Positions 27,792 to 36,773 of a stretch of DNA of 40,958 nt are shown here, in pieces. Position 1 is the first letter of the stretch; each line of letters begins with the position of its first letter. This stretch comes from an uncultured Pelagibacteraceae bacterium. Lineage in GTDB: Bacteria; Pseudomonadota; Alphaproteobacteria; Pelagibacterales; Pelagibacteraceae. Location: contig CACABC010000002.1 of assembly GCA_902530635.1 (NCBI GenBank), forward strand, positions 122,501 to 163,458, read 5' to 3'. Position numbers and translations under genes: made by a program. The notes beneath the pieces were generated by a model, which was not told where the DNA came from, made no database searches, and saw nothing but the letters and a program-made list of their open reading frames with translations.

Positions 27792-28596
27792 AAAATCTAT
27801 AAACGAAGCTTTTAAAAATAAAGATAAAATAGATAGCTCAGATAAAACACTTGGCGAACTAGTTGGTGAAACTATAGAATTATTAGATAATGGTAAAATT
27901 AGGGTTGCTGAAAAAAAAAGTGGTAAATGGCAAGTTAATCAATGGATTAAAAAGGCTATACTTTTAAGTTTTCGAGTAAATAAAATGAAAGCATCACAAG
28001 GTCCTTACTCAACTTGGTATGATAAAGTAGTTGGTAAAACTCAGGGATGGAGCGAAGAAAAAATTAAAAAAGCAGGTTTCAGATATGTTCCTAACGGTGT
28101 TATTAGAAAAGGAGCTTACATAGCAAAAAATGTTGTACTGATGCCATCTTTCATAAATGTGGGTGCTTTCGTTGATGAAGGAACGATGATTGATACTTGG
28201 GCATCAGTAGGTTCTTGCGCACAGGTTGGAAAAAATTGTCATATTTCTGGAGGTGCTGGTATTGGTGGTGTTTTAGAACCAATGCAAGCTAACCCAACTA
28301 TTATTGAGGATAATTGTTTCTTAGGAGCAAGAGCAGAAATTGCAGAAGGTGTTATTATCGAAAAGGGTTCAGTATTGTCCATGGGCGTTTACATTGGTTC
28401 TTCTACTAGAATTATTGACAGAGCTACTGGACAAATTCACTATGGAAAAGTTCCTGCTTACTCAGTGGTTGTTCCTGGTTCAATGCCAAGTAAAAATAAT
28501 CCAAACGGACCATCACTATATTGTGTGGTAATTGTAAAAAAAGTAGACGAGAAAACTCGAAGTAAAACTTCTATAAATGATTTATTAAGAGATTAA
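27772..28596 (+). CDS. dapD: Tetrahydrodipicolinate N-succinyltransferase
   Basis: DapD succinylates tetrahydrodipicolinate in the succinylase route to meso-DAP and lysine. The 274-residue protein has an N-terminal helical domain and then a left-handed beta-helix of hexapeptide repeats (about 105-225), with the segments [20 protein letters not shown] and [13 protein letters not shown] that hold the conserved catalytic region. The ATG at 27772 lies inside the end of the preceding gene. The family N terminus fits this start. Confidence 0.96.
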   Translation: MNLEKIEKSINEAFKNKDKIDSSDKTLGELVGETIELLDNGKIRVAEKKSGKWQVNQWIKKAILLSFRVNKMKASQGPYSTWYDKVVGKTQGWSEEKIKKAGFRYVPNGVIRKGAYIAKNVVLMPSFINVGAFVDEGTMIDTWASVGSCAQVGKNCHISGGAGIGGVLEPMQANPTIIEDNCFLGARAEIAEGVIIEKGSVLSMGVYIGSSTRIIDRATGQIHYGKVPAYSVVVPGSMPSKNNPNGPSLYCVVIVKKVDEKTRSKTSINDLLRD

Positions 28597-28602
28597 AAAA
28601 TC

Positions 28603-29745
28603 ATGCAAAAAATAAGTGAATTAAAATTAGCTAAAGACTTGATTCGTAAACCAAGTATTACACCAAAAGATGCCGGGGCAATAAACTTATTAGCTAAAAA
28701 TTTAAGATCAATTGGTTTTAATTGTAAAATAATTAACTTTAAAAATGTAAAGAATTTATATGCCAAACTCGGAAGATCTTCTCCTAATTTTTGTTATGCG
28801 GGACATACAGATGTGGTTCCCCCAGGAAATATAAAGAATTGGACTACTAATCCATTTAAACCAATTGTAAAAAATAATAAATTAATTGGACGAGGCGCAA
28901 ATGATATGAAGGCCTCTATCGCCTGTTTTGTAGCAGCTGTAAGTAGATTTAAAAATCAAAATAAAAATTTTAAAGGCTCTATAAGCTTACTGATTACTGG
29001 AGATGAAGAAGGAATAGCGGTAAATGGAACAAAAAGAGTTGTTAGATATTTAAAAAGAAAAAAAGAAAAAATTAATTTCTGTATAGTGGGCGAACCTACT
29101 AATCCAAATAAACTTGGTGAAATGATAAAAATTGGAAGAAGAGGAAGTTTGACTGGTAGACTTACAGTTATAGGTTCACAGGGTCATGTAGCTTATCCTC
29201 ACAGGGCAAATAATCCCTCAAATACTTTAATTAAAATTTTAAGAAGAATTAAAGATTTAAAACTAGACAGAGGAACAAAGAATTTTCAACCTTCTAATTT
29301 AGAGGTAACAAAAATTAATATTGATAATCATGCAGATAATGTAATTCCTGAGTCTGCTGAAGCTGTTTTTAATATAAGATTTAATGACAAACATACTTCT
29401 AGTTCTTTGAAAAGAAAACTAAACAAAATATTTAAAATGGTTACTAAATCTAATAAATCTAAGTTCAAAGTAAGTTTTGAGGTTTCAGGAGAAGCATTTT
29501 TAACGAAGCCAAATAAAACCACTTATATGATTCAAAATACCATAAAAAAAATCACTGGTATTAAACCAAAATTATCTACTTCTGGCGGAACATCAGATGC
29601 AAGATTTATTAAAAATATTTCCCCTTGTTTAGAATTTGGTTTGGTAGGTAAAACTATGCACAAAATAGATGAAAGTGTATCTGTTTCTGATTTAAAAAAA
29701 TTAACTAAAATATATGAAAACATTTTGGTAAGTTATTTTAAGTGA
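28603..29745 (+). CDS. dapE: Succinyl-diaminopimelate desuccinylase
   Basis: DapE removes succinate from N-succinyl-L,L-DAP. The 380-residue M20-family di-zinc hydrolase keeps A-G-H-T-D-V-V-P-P-G (zinc ligand H68, D70), G-R-G-A-N-D-M-K (ligand Asp), T-G-D-E-E-G (catalytic and ligand Glu pair) and G-E-P-T, with the final ligand His near M-H-K-I-D-E. A dimerisation domain fills about 180-290. It follows dapD after six bases and ends in GTGA overlapping the next gene. Confidence 0.96.
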   Translation: MQKISELKLAKDLIRKPSITPKDAGAINLLAKNLRSIGFNCKIINFKNVKNLYAKLGRSSPNFCYAGHTDVVPPGNIKNWTTNPFKPIVKNNKLIGRGANDMKASIACFVAAVSRFKNQNKNFKGSISLLITGDEEGIAVNGTKRVVRYLKRKKEKINFCIVGEPTNPNKLGEMIKIGRRGSLTGRLTVIGSQGHVAYPHRANNPSNTLIKILRRIKDLKLDRGTKNFQPSNLEVTKINIDNHADNVIPESAEAVFNIRFNDKHTSSSLKRKLNKIFKMVTKSNKSKFKVSFEVSGEAFLTKPNKTTYMIQNTIKKITGIKPKLSTSGGTSDARFIKNISPCLEFGLVGKTMHKIDESVSVSDLKKLTKIYENILVSYFK

Positions 29746-30662
29746 AAACAGGAATTATTACTACCGACTCATATTTAAAACATAATACAGGTCAGGGCCA
29801 TCCTGAAAGAGCAGATCGTGTAAAAGTTGTAATCGAAAACTTAAAAAAAAATAAAAAATTAATTTGGAAAAAACCATTAATGTTTGACAGCAAATATTTA
29901 AAAATTACTCATAAGTCTAATTACATTAGTGAAGTAGAAAATTCATTTCCTAAGGAGGGTTTGCATTTTTTAGACGGTGATACCATTGTATCCCCGGGTA
30001 GTAAGCAGGCTGCATCAGATGCAGTAGCATCGATAATAACTGCTATTGACAGTGTACAAAATAAAGAATTTAAAAATGTTTTCTGTCCTGTAAGACCGCC
30101 AGGTCACCATGCTGAAAAAGATAAGGCTATGGGTTTTTGTATCTATAATAATATAGCAGTAGGAGCCAACTATCTTATAAAAAAATACAAACTAAAAAAA
30201 GTTGCTATAATAGATTTTGATGTTCATCATGGAAATGGAACTCAAGATATTTTTTATGAAAATGAAAAGGTTTTATATATATCAACACATCAATATCCCT
30301 TTTATCCTGGAACAGGTGCGAATAATGAAAAAGGCAAACACAATAATATTTTAAACATTCCATTACCAGCTGGCACAAACTCAGAAGAGTATATGAATGC
30401 ATATGAACATGTTTTAAAAAAACTTAAAGAATTTAAACCAGAATTTTTATTATTTTCAGCAGGATTTGATGCCCATCAAGATGATCCTCTTGCTCAATTT
30501 AAATTAAAATCAAAAGATTTTTACGATATTACAAAAAGAACTTTAGAAGTTATAAACAAAAGTATTAATAATAAAGTTGTTTCAATTTTAGAGGGTGGTT
30601 ATGATTTAAATGCACTCAAAGAGAGTTCTGAATACCACTTAAATGCTTTATTAGAAAATTAA
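29742..30662 (+). CDS. Histone deacetylase-family amidohydrolase
   Basis: This 306-residue arginase-fold deacetylase has R-P-P-G-H-H (H122, H123), zinc ligands D160 and H162 in D-F-D-V-H-H-G-N-G-T-Q, and D243 in G-F-D-A-H-x-D-D-P-L. It should therefore be an active zinc amidohydrolase. Bacterial members include acetylpolyamine amidohydrolases and AcuC, so the substrate could be an acetylated polyamine, a protein lysine or a small amide. The start is GTG, sharing GTGA with the dapE stop, so it is coupled to lysine synthesis genes. Its end lies 21 bases from the convergent truA. Confidence 0.9.
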   Translation: MKTGIITTDSYLKHNTGQGHPERADRVKVVIENLKKNKKLIWKKPLMFDSKYLKITHKSNYISEVENSFPKEGLHFLDGDTIVSPGSKQAASDAVASIITAIDSVQNKEFKNVFCPVRPPGHHAEKDKAMGFCIYNNIAVGANYLIKKYKLKKVAIIDFDVHHGNGTQDIFYENEKVLYISTHQYPFYPGTGANNEKGKHNNILNIPLPAGTNSEEYMNAYEHVLKKLKEFKPEFLLFSAGFDAHQDDPLAQFKLKSKDFYDITKRTLEVINKSINNKVVSILEGGYDLNALKESSEYHLNALLEN

Positions 30663-30683
30663 AAGAAAAATTCAAGAGCTCTG

Positions 30684-31424
30684 TCAATATTTTACTTTAA
30701 ATAAATATAAACCATGCGCTGGGGCTGGAGGAGCACACATTGACCTTTTTTTTGATTGGAATGCTCTTTTAAAATCTTTTAAATTCCATTTTCCTTCTCC
30801 TAAATATTTTATAGATCCTACCATTGATCTTACTTGTTGTTGTAGAAAAGACTTTGATTGAAACGTAAATACTATCTTATTTTTATTTTTTTTAATTAAA
30901 GGTTTCTTTAGAGTTCTTATTGGAGATTTGGCCTGACAGTTTGAAGCTCTAAATGTTGAAAAATTATGTGTTCCTTTTAAAATTGCAGCACCTTTTTTCA
31001 TTAATTTTACATCTAGTTTTTTTTTAATATGCCAAGCTTTATTTTTATCTATAGCAAGAGATGAGGGTCTATTAATAATAAAATACTTATAAATTCTTTC
31101 TTTAGCACTATGTCTTGCATGAAAATTATTAGGTCTTTTCTGAATATTTAAAATAGATACAGGATGTTTCTTTAAAAAAAAATTCACTGAATTTATGAAA
31201 ATACTCCTATTATTTATCTTATTTTTTGTTTTAAAATGCGCTGATTGTTCGCTGGCATGAACACCTGAGTCAGTTCGGCCAGATCCTATTACCCTTATAT
31301 TTTCTTTTAAATATTGCGATAAAGCTATTTCCAAAACTTCTTGAATCGAAAGACCATTTTTTTGAAATTGCCACCCAACAAAATTCGTACCGAGATATTC
31401 AACTCTAATTTGATAAGTTGTCAT
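30684..31424 (-). CDS. truA: tRNA pseudouridine synthase A
   Basis: TruA forms pseudouridine at positions 38-40 of the tRNA anticodon arm. The 246-residue protein has the catalytic G-S-G-R-T-D-S-G-V-H-A motif with D52, the N-F-H-A-R-H-S-A-K-E-R-I-Y segment, and Q-Q-V-R-S-M-V-G near the C terminus. Its ATG shares one base with the fmt stop (TAATG), giving the series def-fmt-truA, which is common in alphaproteobacteria near dapDE. Confidence 0.96.
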   Translation of the reverse strand: MTTYQIRVEYLGTNFVGWQFQKNGLSIQEVLEIALSQYLKENIRVIGSGRTDSGVHASEQSAHFKTKNKINNRSIFINSVNFFLKKHPVSILNIQKRPNNFHARHSAKERIYKYFIINRPSSLAIDKNKAWHIKKKLDVKLMKKGAAILKGTHNFSTFRASNCQAKSPIRTLKKPLIKKNKNKIVFTFQSKSFLQQQVRSMVGSIKYLGEGKWNLKDFKRAFQSKKRSMCAPPAPAHGLYLFKVKY

Positions 31425-32344
31425 TATACAATTTTTTCACCCTTAGGAATTTTGCTGCCAAGTAGAAATTGACCAGTTGCTTGTCTACTTTTCCCCTCTT
31501 TTTGTATTTCAAGGATACTTATTGATTTATCTTTACATGCAATGGTTAAGTTATTATCAATAGTTGATCCCTGTAAACCACTCGCATTGGATATTTTTGC
31601 TTTCCACACTTTATATCTTTCGTTTTTATATTTAAACCAAGCTCCAGGATTTGGATTTAACCCATTAATTTTTGCTAAAATTATATTTGCATTTTCACTC
31701 CATTTTAATTCAGCCTCTTCTTTTGTAATTTTTTTTGCATATGTGGCTTCATCATGATTTTGCTCAATAAGGTTAACTTCGTTCTTCTCTATTTTTTCAA
31801 TTGCGTTCATCAAAGATTTTGCACCTAACTGGGAGAGCAACTTTGATAGAATTGAAGTATCAATATTTTCATTTAAATTAATTTTATCCTGATGAATAAC
31901 AGGACCCGCATCAAGTTTTTCAACAATTTTCATAATACTTACACCAGTTTCCTTATCTAAATTCATTATAGATCTTTGCATAGGAGCTGCCCCCCTCCAC
32001 TTTGGTAACAATGAAGCGTGAATATTAATAAAACCAAATTTAGGAATATCTAAAAATCTTTTGGGTATTATTTGGCCATAAGCGACGACTATGGCAATAT
32101 CTGGTTTTAATGAACTAAAAAATTTAAACTCCTCATCGCTATTTAATGTTTTAGGTGTTCTTAAACTTAAAGAGAATTTTTTTGCTAAACTTCCAATTTT
32201 TGAGTCTATTAATTTTTGACCCCTATTTGCTTTGCTAGCTGGTTGAGAATAAACAACTATAATCTCATTGTTAGAATTTCTTAAAGCTTCTAAAGTAGGA
32301 ACTGCAAACTCTGGTGTCCCCATAAAAACAATTTTTTTTGACAT
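31424..32344 (-). CDS. fmt: Methionyl-tRNA formyltransferase
   Basis: Fmt formylates initiator Met-tRNA with 10-formyl-THF. The 306-residue protein starts F-M-G-T-P-E-F-A-V-P and has the catalytic N-I-H-A-S-L-L-P-K-W-R-G-A-A-P segment near 107-121 and the D-A-G-P motif near 145. The C-terminal OB-like domain (about 205-300) binds tRNA. It is 13 bases downstream of def, whose product removes the formyl group after translation. Confidence 0.96.
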   Translation of the reverse strand: MSKKIVFMGTPEFAVPTLEALRNSNNEIIVVYSQPASKANRGQKLIDSKIGSLAKKFSLSLRTPKTLNSDEEFKFFSSLKPDIAIVVAYGQIIPKRFLDIPKFGFINIHASLLPKWRGAAPMQRSIMNLDKETGVSIMKIVEKLDAGPVIHQDKINLNENIDTSILSKLLSQLGAKSLMNAIEKIEKNEVNLIEQNHDEATYAKKITKEEAELKWSENANIILAKINGLNPNPGAWFKYKNERYKVWKAKISNASGLQGSTIDNNLTIACKDKSISILEIQKEGKSRQATGQFLLGSKIPKGEKIV

Positions 32345-32357
32345 TAAATTTTTTAAT

Positions 32358-32882
32358 TTAAACTACTACTCTTTCTGTCTCTTTTTTATCTTTTGACACT
32401 TTCTTAATAATTATATCTTTTTTAAGTTTTGACAAATAATCAATAAATAAGACGCCATTTAGATGATCAATTTCATGTTGGATACAAGTTGATAGAAGTC
32501 CTTCGGCTTTTATTTCTTTAGGGTTTCCATCATAGTCTAGAAACTTAAGATTACATTTTTCAGGTCTATCAATTTTTGCAAATTGATTTGGTATTGAAAG
32601 ACATCCTTCTTCATAAGTTGATTTTAAATCAGACCTCCAGGTGATTTCTGGATTCACAAAATACATTGGATTTTTCTTCTCAGGGTCTTTGGATAAATCC
32701 ATAACTACAATTCTTTTTGGAATACCAATTTGTATAGCGGCTAGACCAATTCCTGGTGCATCATACATTGTGTTCAACATGTCATCCATAAGGTTTTTGA
32801 TTTCTTTATTTACCTTTTCTACTGGTAAAGATTTTTCTCTTAAAATAGTGTCCGGAATTGTTAAAATTTTTCTTATTGCCAT
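32358..32882 (-). CDS. def: Peptide deformylase
   Basis: Def removes the N-formyl group from nascent proteins at the ribosome exit. The 174-residue metalloenzyme has all three motifs: G-I-G-L-A-A-I-Q-I-G (44-53), E-E-G-C-L-S-I-P (91-98; metal ligand C94) and Q-H-E-I-D-H (135-140; H136 and H140 ligands, E137 catalytic). The first 17 bases upstream separate it from the end of a large exported-protein gene. Confidence 0.96.
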   Translation of the reverse strand: MAIRKILTIPDTILREKSLPVEKVNKEIKNLMDDMLNTMYDAPGIGLAAIQIGIPKRIVVMDLSKDPEKKNPMYFVNPEITWRSDLKSTYEEGCLSIPNQFAKIDRPEKCNLKFLDYDGNPKEIKAEGLLSTCIQHEIDHLNGVLFIDYLSKLKKDIIIKKVSKDKKETERVVV

Positions 32883-32899
32883 GAGAGTTTATAATACAA

Positions 32900-34660
32900 T
32901 TATACTCTCAAAGGTAGAGCGAGATTGAGAATTTGATTTCTTACTTTTTTAATTTTTCCTTTATTTAGTAAATTGTTAATAAAATATAAAGTTTCAGGAT
33001 CTAAATTCTCTATGTCGTCGCTTCCTATAATCTCAACAAGTTTCAACATGAATAGACCTATTTGACCCTCATCTATTAGTGATTCCATACTATTTGGGAT
33101 TGTCAAATCCTTAGAAAGACTTTTCACATTTAACTCGGATGGTATTGAAATTCCGTCTGCAATTAGAGTTTCTAAAAGCATAATATCTTTTATAGAGTAA
33201 AAATATTTTTTATTTCGTTTAATTTTTTTATAAACACTCGCAAGATCCTTATTTACTTTATCTTTTTTAATATCATCTTCAGTAAAAATTTTAATTACTT
33301 TGGACCTGTGTAAGACTTTGTCATCAAATTTTATTTTCCCTAGCTCAAACTTTTCTTCAACAATTATATTTTTTTCAACTATTTTTTGTAAATCTTCAGG
33401 TACATCACTAGGATCTATTTCTTTAAGTATTTCACTAAATTTATCTTTAAAAATATTACTTAATTTTTCCTTATCAAAAGAGTCTTTCAATAGAAAAAAT
33501 AACTTTAATTTATTTTCTGTATTATCTGATAATAAAGCTCTTTGATAAATTAATGCTCTTCCCTCGTAACCTTCAAGACCTTGGTAGATTGTCTGTGCAT
33601 TTAATAGTTGATTGATACTGAATGGTATCGACATATATATTTCAAATATTTTATTTTTATCAAAAGATCCATCGTTTGCTGCAGCCTCATATTTTTGAAT
33701 AGTCTCGGCATCCTCTAGTTCATCAATAATAATTAAGTTTGAAGCTGCAAGATATTTCCAAATATTTTTATCCGTTTTTTTTGAAGGTTCATATTTAAAA
33801 CTTTCAACTGTTATTGAAGATAAATAAAAATTTAATAAATTATTATCTAATATTTTATTATCTGGTTTTTCTTTTATACCTAATAAAAAAGAAATTTTAT
33901 CATTAAAAAATTTATCTGACCTACCCTCTTCTCTGAGTAAATCAAAATTTAAAATGGCCTCTTCATTTTTTTTATTTAAAACTAAACAGTAAATTCTAAA
34001 TTTTTCTAAATAATTATCTTTTATTTCTTTATTTATAAAATCAGCTTTTTTACACCCCTCGATTAAGTTTGCTGATGAAATATAATGATCAACTAGATAT
34101 TTTATTAACTTTGACTTTCCTTCAAATTCTAAATTTTTATTTAAAAAATTTTCGATAATTTCAATTTTATTATTTTTAATTAACCAATTAATTTTTATTT
34201 TTAAAAACTCTTTTTCAGACAAATTTTTTTGAGGAGAATAAGAGTATGTCAAAATTGTATTAAGAAATATTTCCTCTGAAAACTTAGATAAATTAATTTT
34301 TTCAATCCTCTTAAGCGACTCTCTTATAAGATCTCCATTAGTTCCCAACCACATCTCTAAGCTAAGGTCATTTTGCCCCGGATCATACAAGCCTATTAAT
34401 TGAACAGGGGCGTCGATATTTTTATTGTCTGATATTTGAATCTCTTCTAATTTTTTTTTATTTATTTTTGAAATATCTATTTTTTTTTCTTCATTAACTA
34501 TATTATCTTTTTTATTTTCTTCGGTTGACTTGATGCTATTTTTTTTACTCCAAATATCAACAGATTTTTCTTCAGCAATTACTGACAAACAAAGGAAAGT
34601 TGTAAAACCAAGAAGGGTTAAAAAATTCCTACTTGAGTTTAATAATTTGATTAGTAACAT
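32900..34660 (-). CDS. Large exported helical protein, function unknown
   Basis: I do not recognise this 586-residue protein with confidence. It opens with a basic stretch and a hydrophobic core (about 12-28), with a plausible signal-peptidase site after V-I-A (residue 29). A charged low-complexity linker then runs to about 90. The rest appears almost entirely alpha-helical, suggestive of a TPR- or Sel1-like solenoid, without cysteine pairs or catalytic motifs that I can see. The ATG at 34660 overlaps the preceding 60-residue gene by 32 bases; no later start preserves the signal peptide. A periplasmic scaffold role is possible but unsupported. Confidence 0.75.
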   Translation of the reverse strand: MLLIKLLNSSRNFLTLLGFTTFLCLSVIAEEKSVDIWSKKNSIKSTEENKKDNIVNEEKKIDISKINKKKLEEIQISDNKNIDAPVQLIGLYDPGQNDLSLEMWLGTNGDLIRESLKRIEKINLSKFSEEIFLNTILTYSYSPQKNLSEKEFLKIKINWLIKNNKIEIIENFLNKNLEFEGKSKLIKYLVDHYISSANLIEGCKKADFINKEIKDNYLEKFRIYCLVLNKKNEEAILNFDLLREEGRSDKFFNDKISFLLGIKEKPDNKILDNNLLNFYLSSITVESFKYEPSKKTDKNIWKYLAASNLIIIDELEDAETIQKYEAAANDGSFDKNKIFEIYMSIPFSINQLLNAQTIYQGLEGYEGRALIYQRALLSDNTENKLKLFFLLKDSFDKEKLSNIFKDKFSEILKEIDPSDVPEDLQKIVEKNIIVEEKFELGKIKFDDKVLHRSKVIKIFTEDDIKKDKVNKDLASVYKKIKRNKKYFYSIKDIMLLETLIADGISIPSELNVKSLSKDLTIPNSMESLIDEGQIGLFMLKLVEIIGSDDIENLDPETLYFINNLLNKGKIKKVRNQILNLALPLRV

Positions 34661-34811
34661 CTTCTTTTACTTCATTCTCGGGTGATGGAAAGTTTATCTT
34701 ATCTATTAAATAAAAAGTTAAGGCAATGAATACAACAACAAATAAACCTTTTAAGATTATGTTCAGAAAAGATGATTCGTTTTTTGATCTTAATTTTAAT
34801 CTCGGTTGCAT
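34629..34811 (-). CDS. Small single-pass membrane protein
   Basis: This 60-residue protein has a basic N terminus (QPRLKLRSK), one transmembrane helix at about 18-38, and an acidic, probably periplasmic tail. I chose the ATG at 34809-34811. A promoter at 34821-34849 would begin transcription near 34814, downstream of the alternative ATG at 34865, and the extra residues of the longer form look like spacer. It overlaps and precedes the large exported protein gene, so the two may act together. Confidence 0.6.
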   Translation of the reverse strand: MQPRLKLRSKNESSFLNIILKGLFVVVFIALTFYLIDKINFPSPENEVKEDVTNQIIKLK

Positions 34812-34820
34812 AGTCGATAA

Positions 34821-34849
34821 AATATATTTAAACTCGAAAATTAAGACAA
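34821..34849 (-). promoter_or_regulatory. Promoter of the 60-aa / exported protein / def series
   Basis: On the minus strand TTGTCT (34844-34849), a 17-base spacer and TATATT (34821-34826) precede an ATG at 34811 by about ten bases. The expected leader is three to four bases. This position decides the start chosen for the small membrane protein. Confidence 0.5.
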
Positions 34850-34885
34850 ATTTGTGATAAATCAAATTAAAAATTTAGGTATAAA

Positions 34886-35395
34886 TTGAAAAAAAACCTT
34901 GTATTAACTGGAATGATGGGTGTTGGTAAATCTTCTGTCGGTGAAGATTTGTCTCGAAAACTAAATACTGGTTTTAAGGATATAGACAAAATTATTGAAA
35001 CAAAACTTTCCCTTTCTATTTCAGATATTTTTGAGAAAAAAGGAGAAAAGTTCTTTAGAGAAATTGAGGAAAAAGAAACACTAATTCATCTAAAAGATGA
35101 AAATATTGTAATAGCCTTAGGTGGGGGTGCCTTTATGAACGAAAAAATCAGACAAAATATAAAAAAATTTTCTGCTTCATTTTGGTTGGATTTGAATAAC
35201 AAACAAATTTTCCAAAGAATCAGTGTTAACAAAAAAAGACCTTTATTAAGTGATAAAAGTACTGAAAAAGATGTAGAAAAACTATATGAAGAAAGAAAGG
35301 GCATTTATTCATTAGCTGACTATAAAATTAATTGTAATTTAAAAAACAGAAATGAAATTGTAAAAGAAATATTAAAAATTTATGAAAATATCTAA
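34886..35395 (+). CDS. aroK: Shikimate kinase
   Basis: This enzyme phosphorylates shikimate in aromatic amino-acid synthesis. The 169-residue P-loop kinase has G-M-M-G-V-G-K-S-S (9-17), the D-x-D pair in F-K-D-I-D near 33, R-x-x-E near 58 and the G-G-G motif (A-L-G-G-G-A near 78). The start is TTG (34886-34888), placed seven bases after AGGT. It gives the normal M-K-K-N-L-V-L-T-G N terminus, and no usable ATG lies nearby upstream in frame. The gene overlaps aroB by 14 bases. Confidence 0.95.
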   Translation: MKKNLVLTGMMGVGKSSVGEDLSRKLNTGFKDIDKIIETKLSLSISDIFEKKGEKFFREIEEKETLIHLKDENIVIALGGGAFMNEKIRQNIKKFSASFWLDLNNKQIFQRISVNKKRPLLSDKSTEKDVEKLYEERKGIYSLADYKINCNLKNRNEIVKEILKIYENI

Positions 35396-36491
35396 AATAC
35401 GTGTGAAAAACAAAAATACAGATTATTCAATATTTATTGGAAATAAATCCTTAAATTTACTAAAAAAACAAGTTAAGAAATTATGTCCTAAAACAAAAAA
35501 AGTAGGTTTAATTTTTGATAGAAAAATACCTGGTAAATATAAAAAAAAAATTAAAAAACAATTAAGTAATTACAAATTACATATATACGAATATCAACCC
35601 AATGAAAATTTAAAGTCTTTTAGTAAAGCAAATAACTTAGTTGAAAAATTATTAAAAAATAATTTAAGTAGAAACGATACTATTGTTGCAGCAGGTGGAG
35701 GTATAATTGGAGATTTTGCTGGATTTGTTGCTAGCATTTTAAAGAGAGGTGTTAACTTTATTAATTTACCATCTACGCTACTTGCACAGGTAGACTCATC
35801 AGTTGGGGGTAAAACTGGTGTTAACTCAAAGAAAGGTAAAAATCTTATAGGATCATTTCACCAACCAAGATTAGTAATCAGTGAACTTGGTTTACTTAAA
35901 AGTTTATCAAAAAGAAATATGGTGTGTGGATTTGCAGAAATTTTAAAACATTCTTTAATTCACGATAAAGTTTTTTTTAAATCTTTAACAAAAAATTCAA
36001 AAAAAATATTAGAAAAACTTGATTTTGAAATAATAAAAAAAACAATAAGCAGAAGTTGTAAAATTAAATTATTTTTTGTTAATCAGGATGAGAAAGAAAA
36101 AAATAAAAGAATGGTTTTAAATTTTGGTCATACTTTTGCTCATGGTATTGAAGCAGCAAATAATTACTCGAGAAAAATAAATCATGGTGAAGCAGTATTA
36201 TTAGGGATGATTTTAGCAACAAGACTTTCATTCAAAAAGAAAGTTTGTTCTCAAGATACCCTAGATAAAATTGAAAACTTTTATAAAACTAATAATCTAC
36301 CTAAAAATTTAAAAAATTATTTTTCTTCAAATCATTTAAATAAAATAGTTAACTTCATGCAGATAGACAAAAAAAATTATGATAATAAAATAAATTTAAT
36401 TCTTCTAAAAAAAATAGGTAAAACCACTATTCCTGGAAAATTTCGATTAAGTCTGAAAGATATGAAAGCAGAATTAAGAAAAATTAGTTAA
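35382..36491 (+). CDS. aroB: 3-dehydroquinate synthase
   Basis: AroB cyclises DAHP to 3-dehydroquinate, using NAD and a divalent metal. The 369-residue protein has A-G-G-G-I-I-G-D-F-A-G-F, L-P-S-T-L-L-A-Q-V-D-S-S-V-G-G-K-T-G-V-N, and the metal ligands in C-G-F-A-E-I-L-K-H, N-F-G-H-T-F-A-H and I-N-H-G-E-A-V. The overlap with aroK implies coupled translation of two steps of the same pathway. Its 3' end overlaps the convergent bolA gene by eight bases. Confidence 0.96.
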   Translation: MKISKIRVKNKNTDYSIFIGNKSLNLLKKQVKKLCPKTKKVGLIFDRKIPGKYKKKIKKQLSNYKLHIYEYQPNENLKSFSKANNLVEKLLKNNLSRNDTIVAAGGGIIGDFAGFVASILKRGVNFINLPSTLLAQVDSSVGGKTGVNSKKGKNLIGSFHQPRLVISELGLLKSLSKRNMVCGFAEILKHSLIHDKVFFKSLTKNSKKILEKLDFEIIKKTISRSCKIKLFFVNQDEKEKNKRMVLNFGHTFAHGIEAANNYSRKINHGEAVLLGMILATRLSFKKKVCSQDTLDKIENFYKTNNLPKNLKNYFSSNHLNKIVNFMQIDKKNYDNKINLILLKKIGKTTIPGKFRLSLKDMKAELRKIS

Positions 36492-36738
36492 TTTTTATTT
36501 CTAATGAATGAATCTTGGTTTCTATTTCTTCTTTTAAAAGATCTATTATTTTTTTGTGAGATTCAATCTTACTAAGGGATTTTAAACTTTCCGATTTAAT
36601 TATTATTTTTAAATGAATTTTACTTTTGTTAAAAGATTTATGTCTTTTGTGTAAATGAGTATTATCAATTATTTCTATATTGTTTACTTGGATATTATTT
36701 GCAATTTTTTCTTTAATTGTTTCTATAAAACTTTTCAT
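36484..36738 (-). CDS. BolA family protein
   Basis: This 84-residue protein of the BolA class II fold has H-K-R-H-K-S-F-N-K-S-K-I-H-L-K-I-I-I-K-S in the middle and the C-terminal I-H-S-L-E-I-K-I. BolA proteins pair with monothiol glutaredoxins in iron-sulfur or iron regulation. I prefer the ATG at 36736-36738; a TTG one codon upstream is also possible. It is transcribed divergently from the J-domain protein across about 35 bases, an arrangement found in other alphaproteobacteria. Confidence 0.87.
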   Translation of the reverse strand: MKSFIETIKEKIANNIQVNNIEIIDNTHLHKRHKSFNKSKIHLKIIIKSESLKSLSKIESHKKIIDLLKEEIETKIHSLEIKIN

Positions 36739-36773
36739 CAATCTATCATTGTACTATATATTAAAAGGTTATT
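36739..36773. promoter_or_regulatory. Compact divergent bolA / J-protein promoter
   Basis: Within about 35 bases lie a -10-like TATATT for the plus strand (36757-36762) and TATAGT for the minus strand (36753-36758), overlapping by two bases. Neither has a strong -35. Both would give leaders shorter than ten bases. Confidence 0.4.

Noticed and set aside
34812-34865. Longer 78-residue form of the small membrane protein
   Set aside because: The predicted promoter lies inside that extension, and the extra residues show no conserved look.
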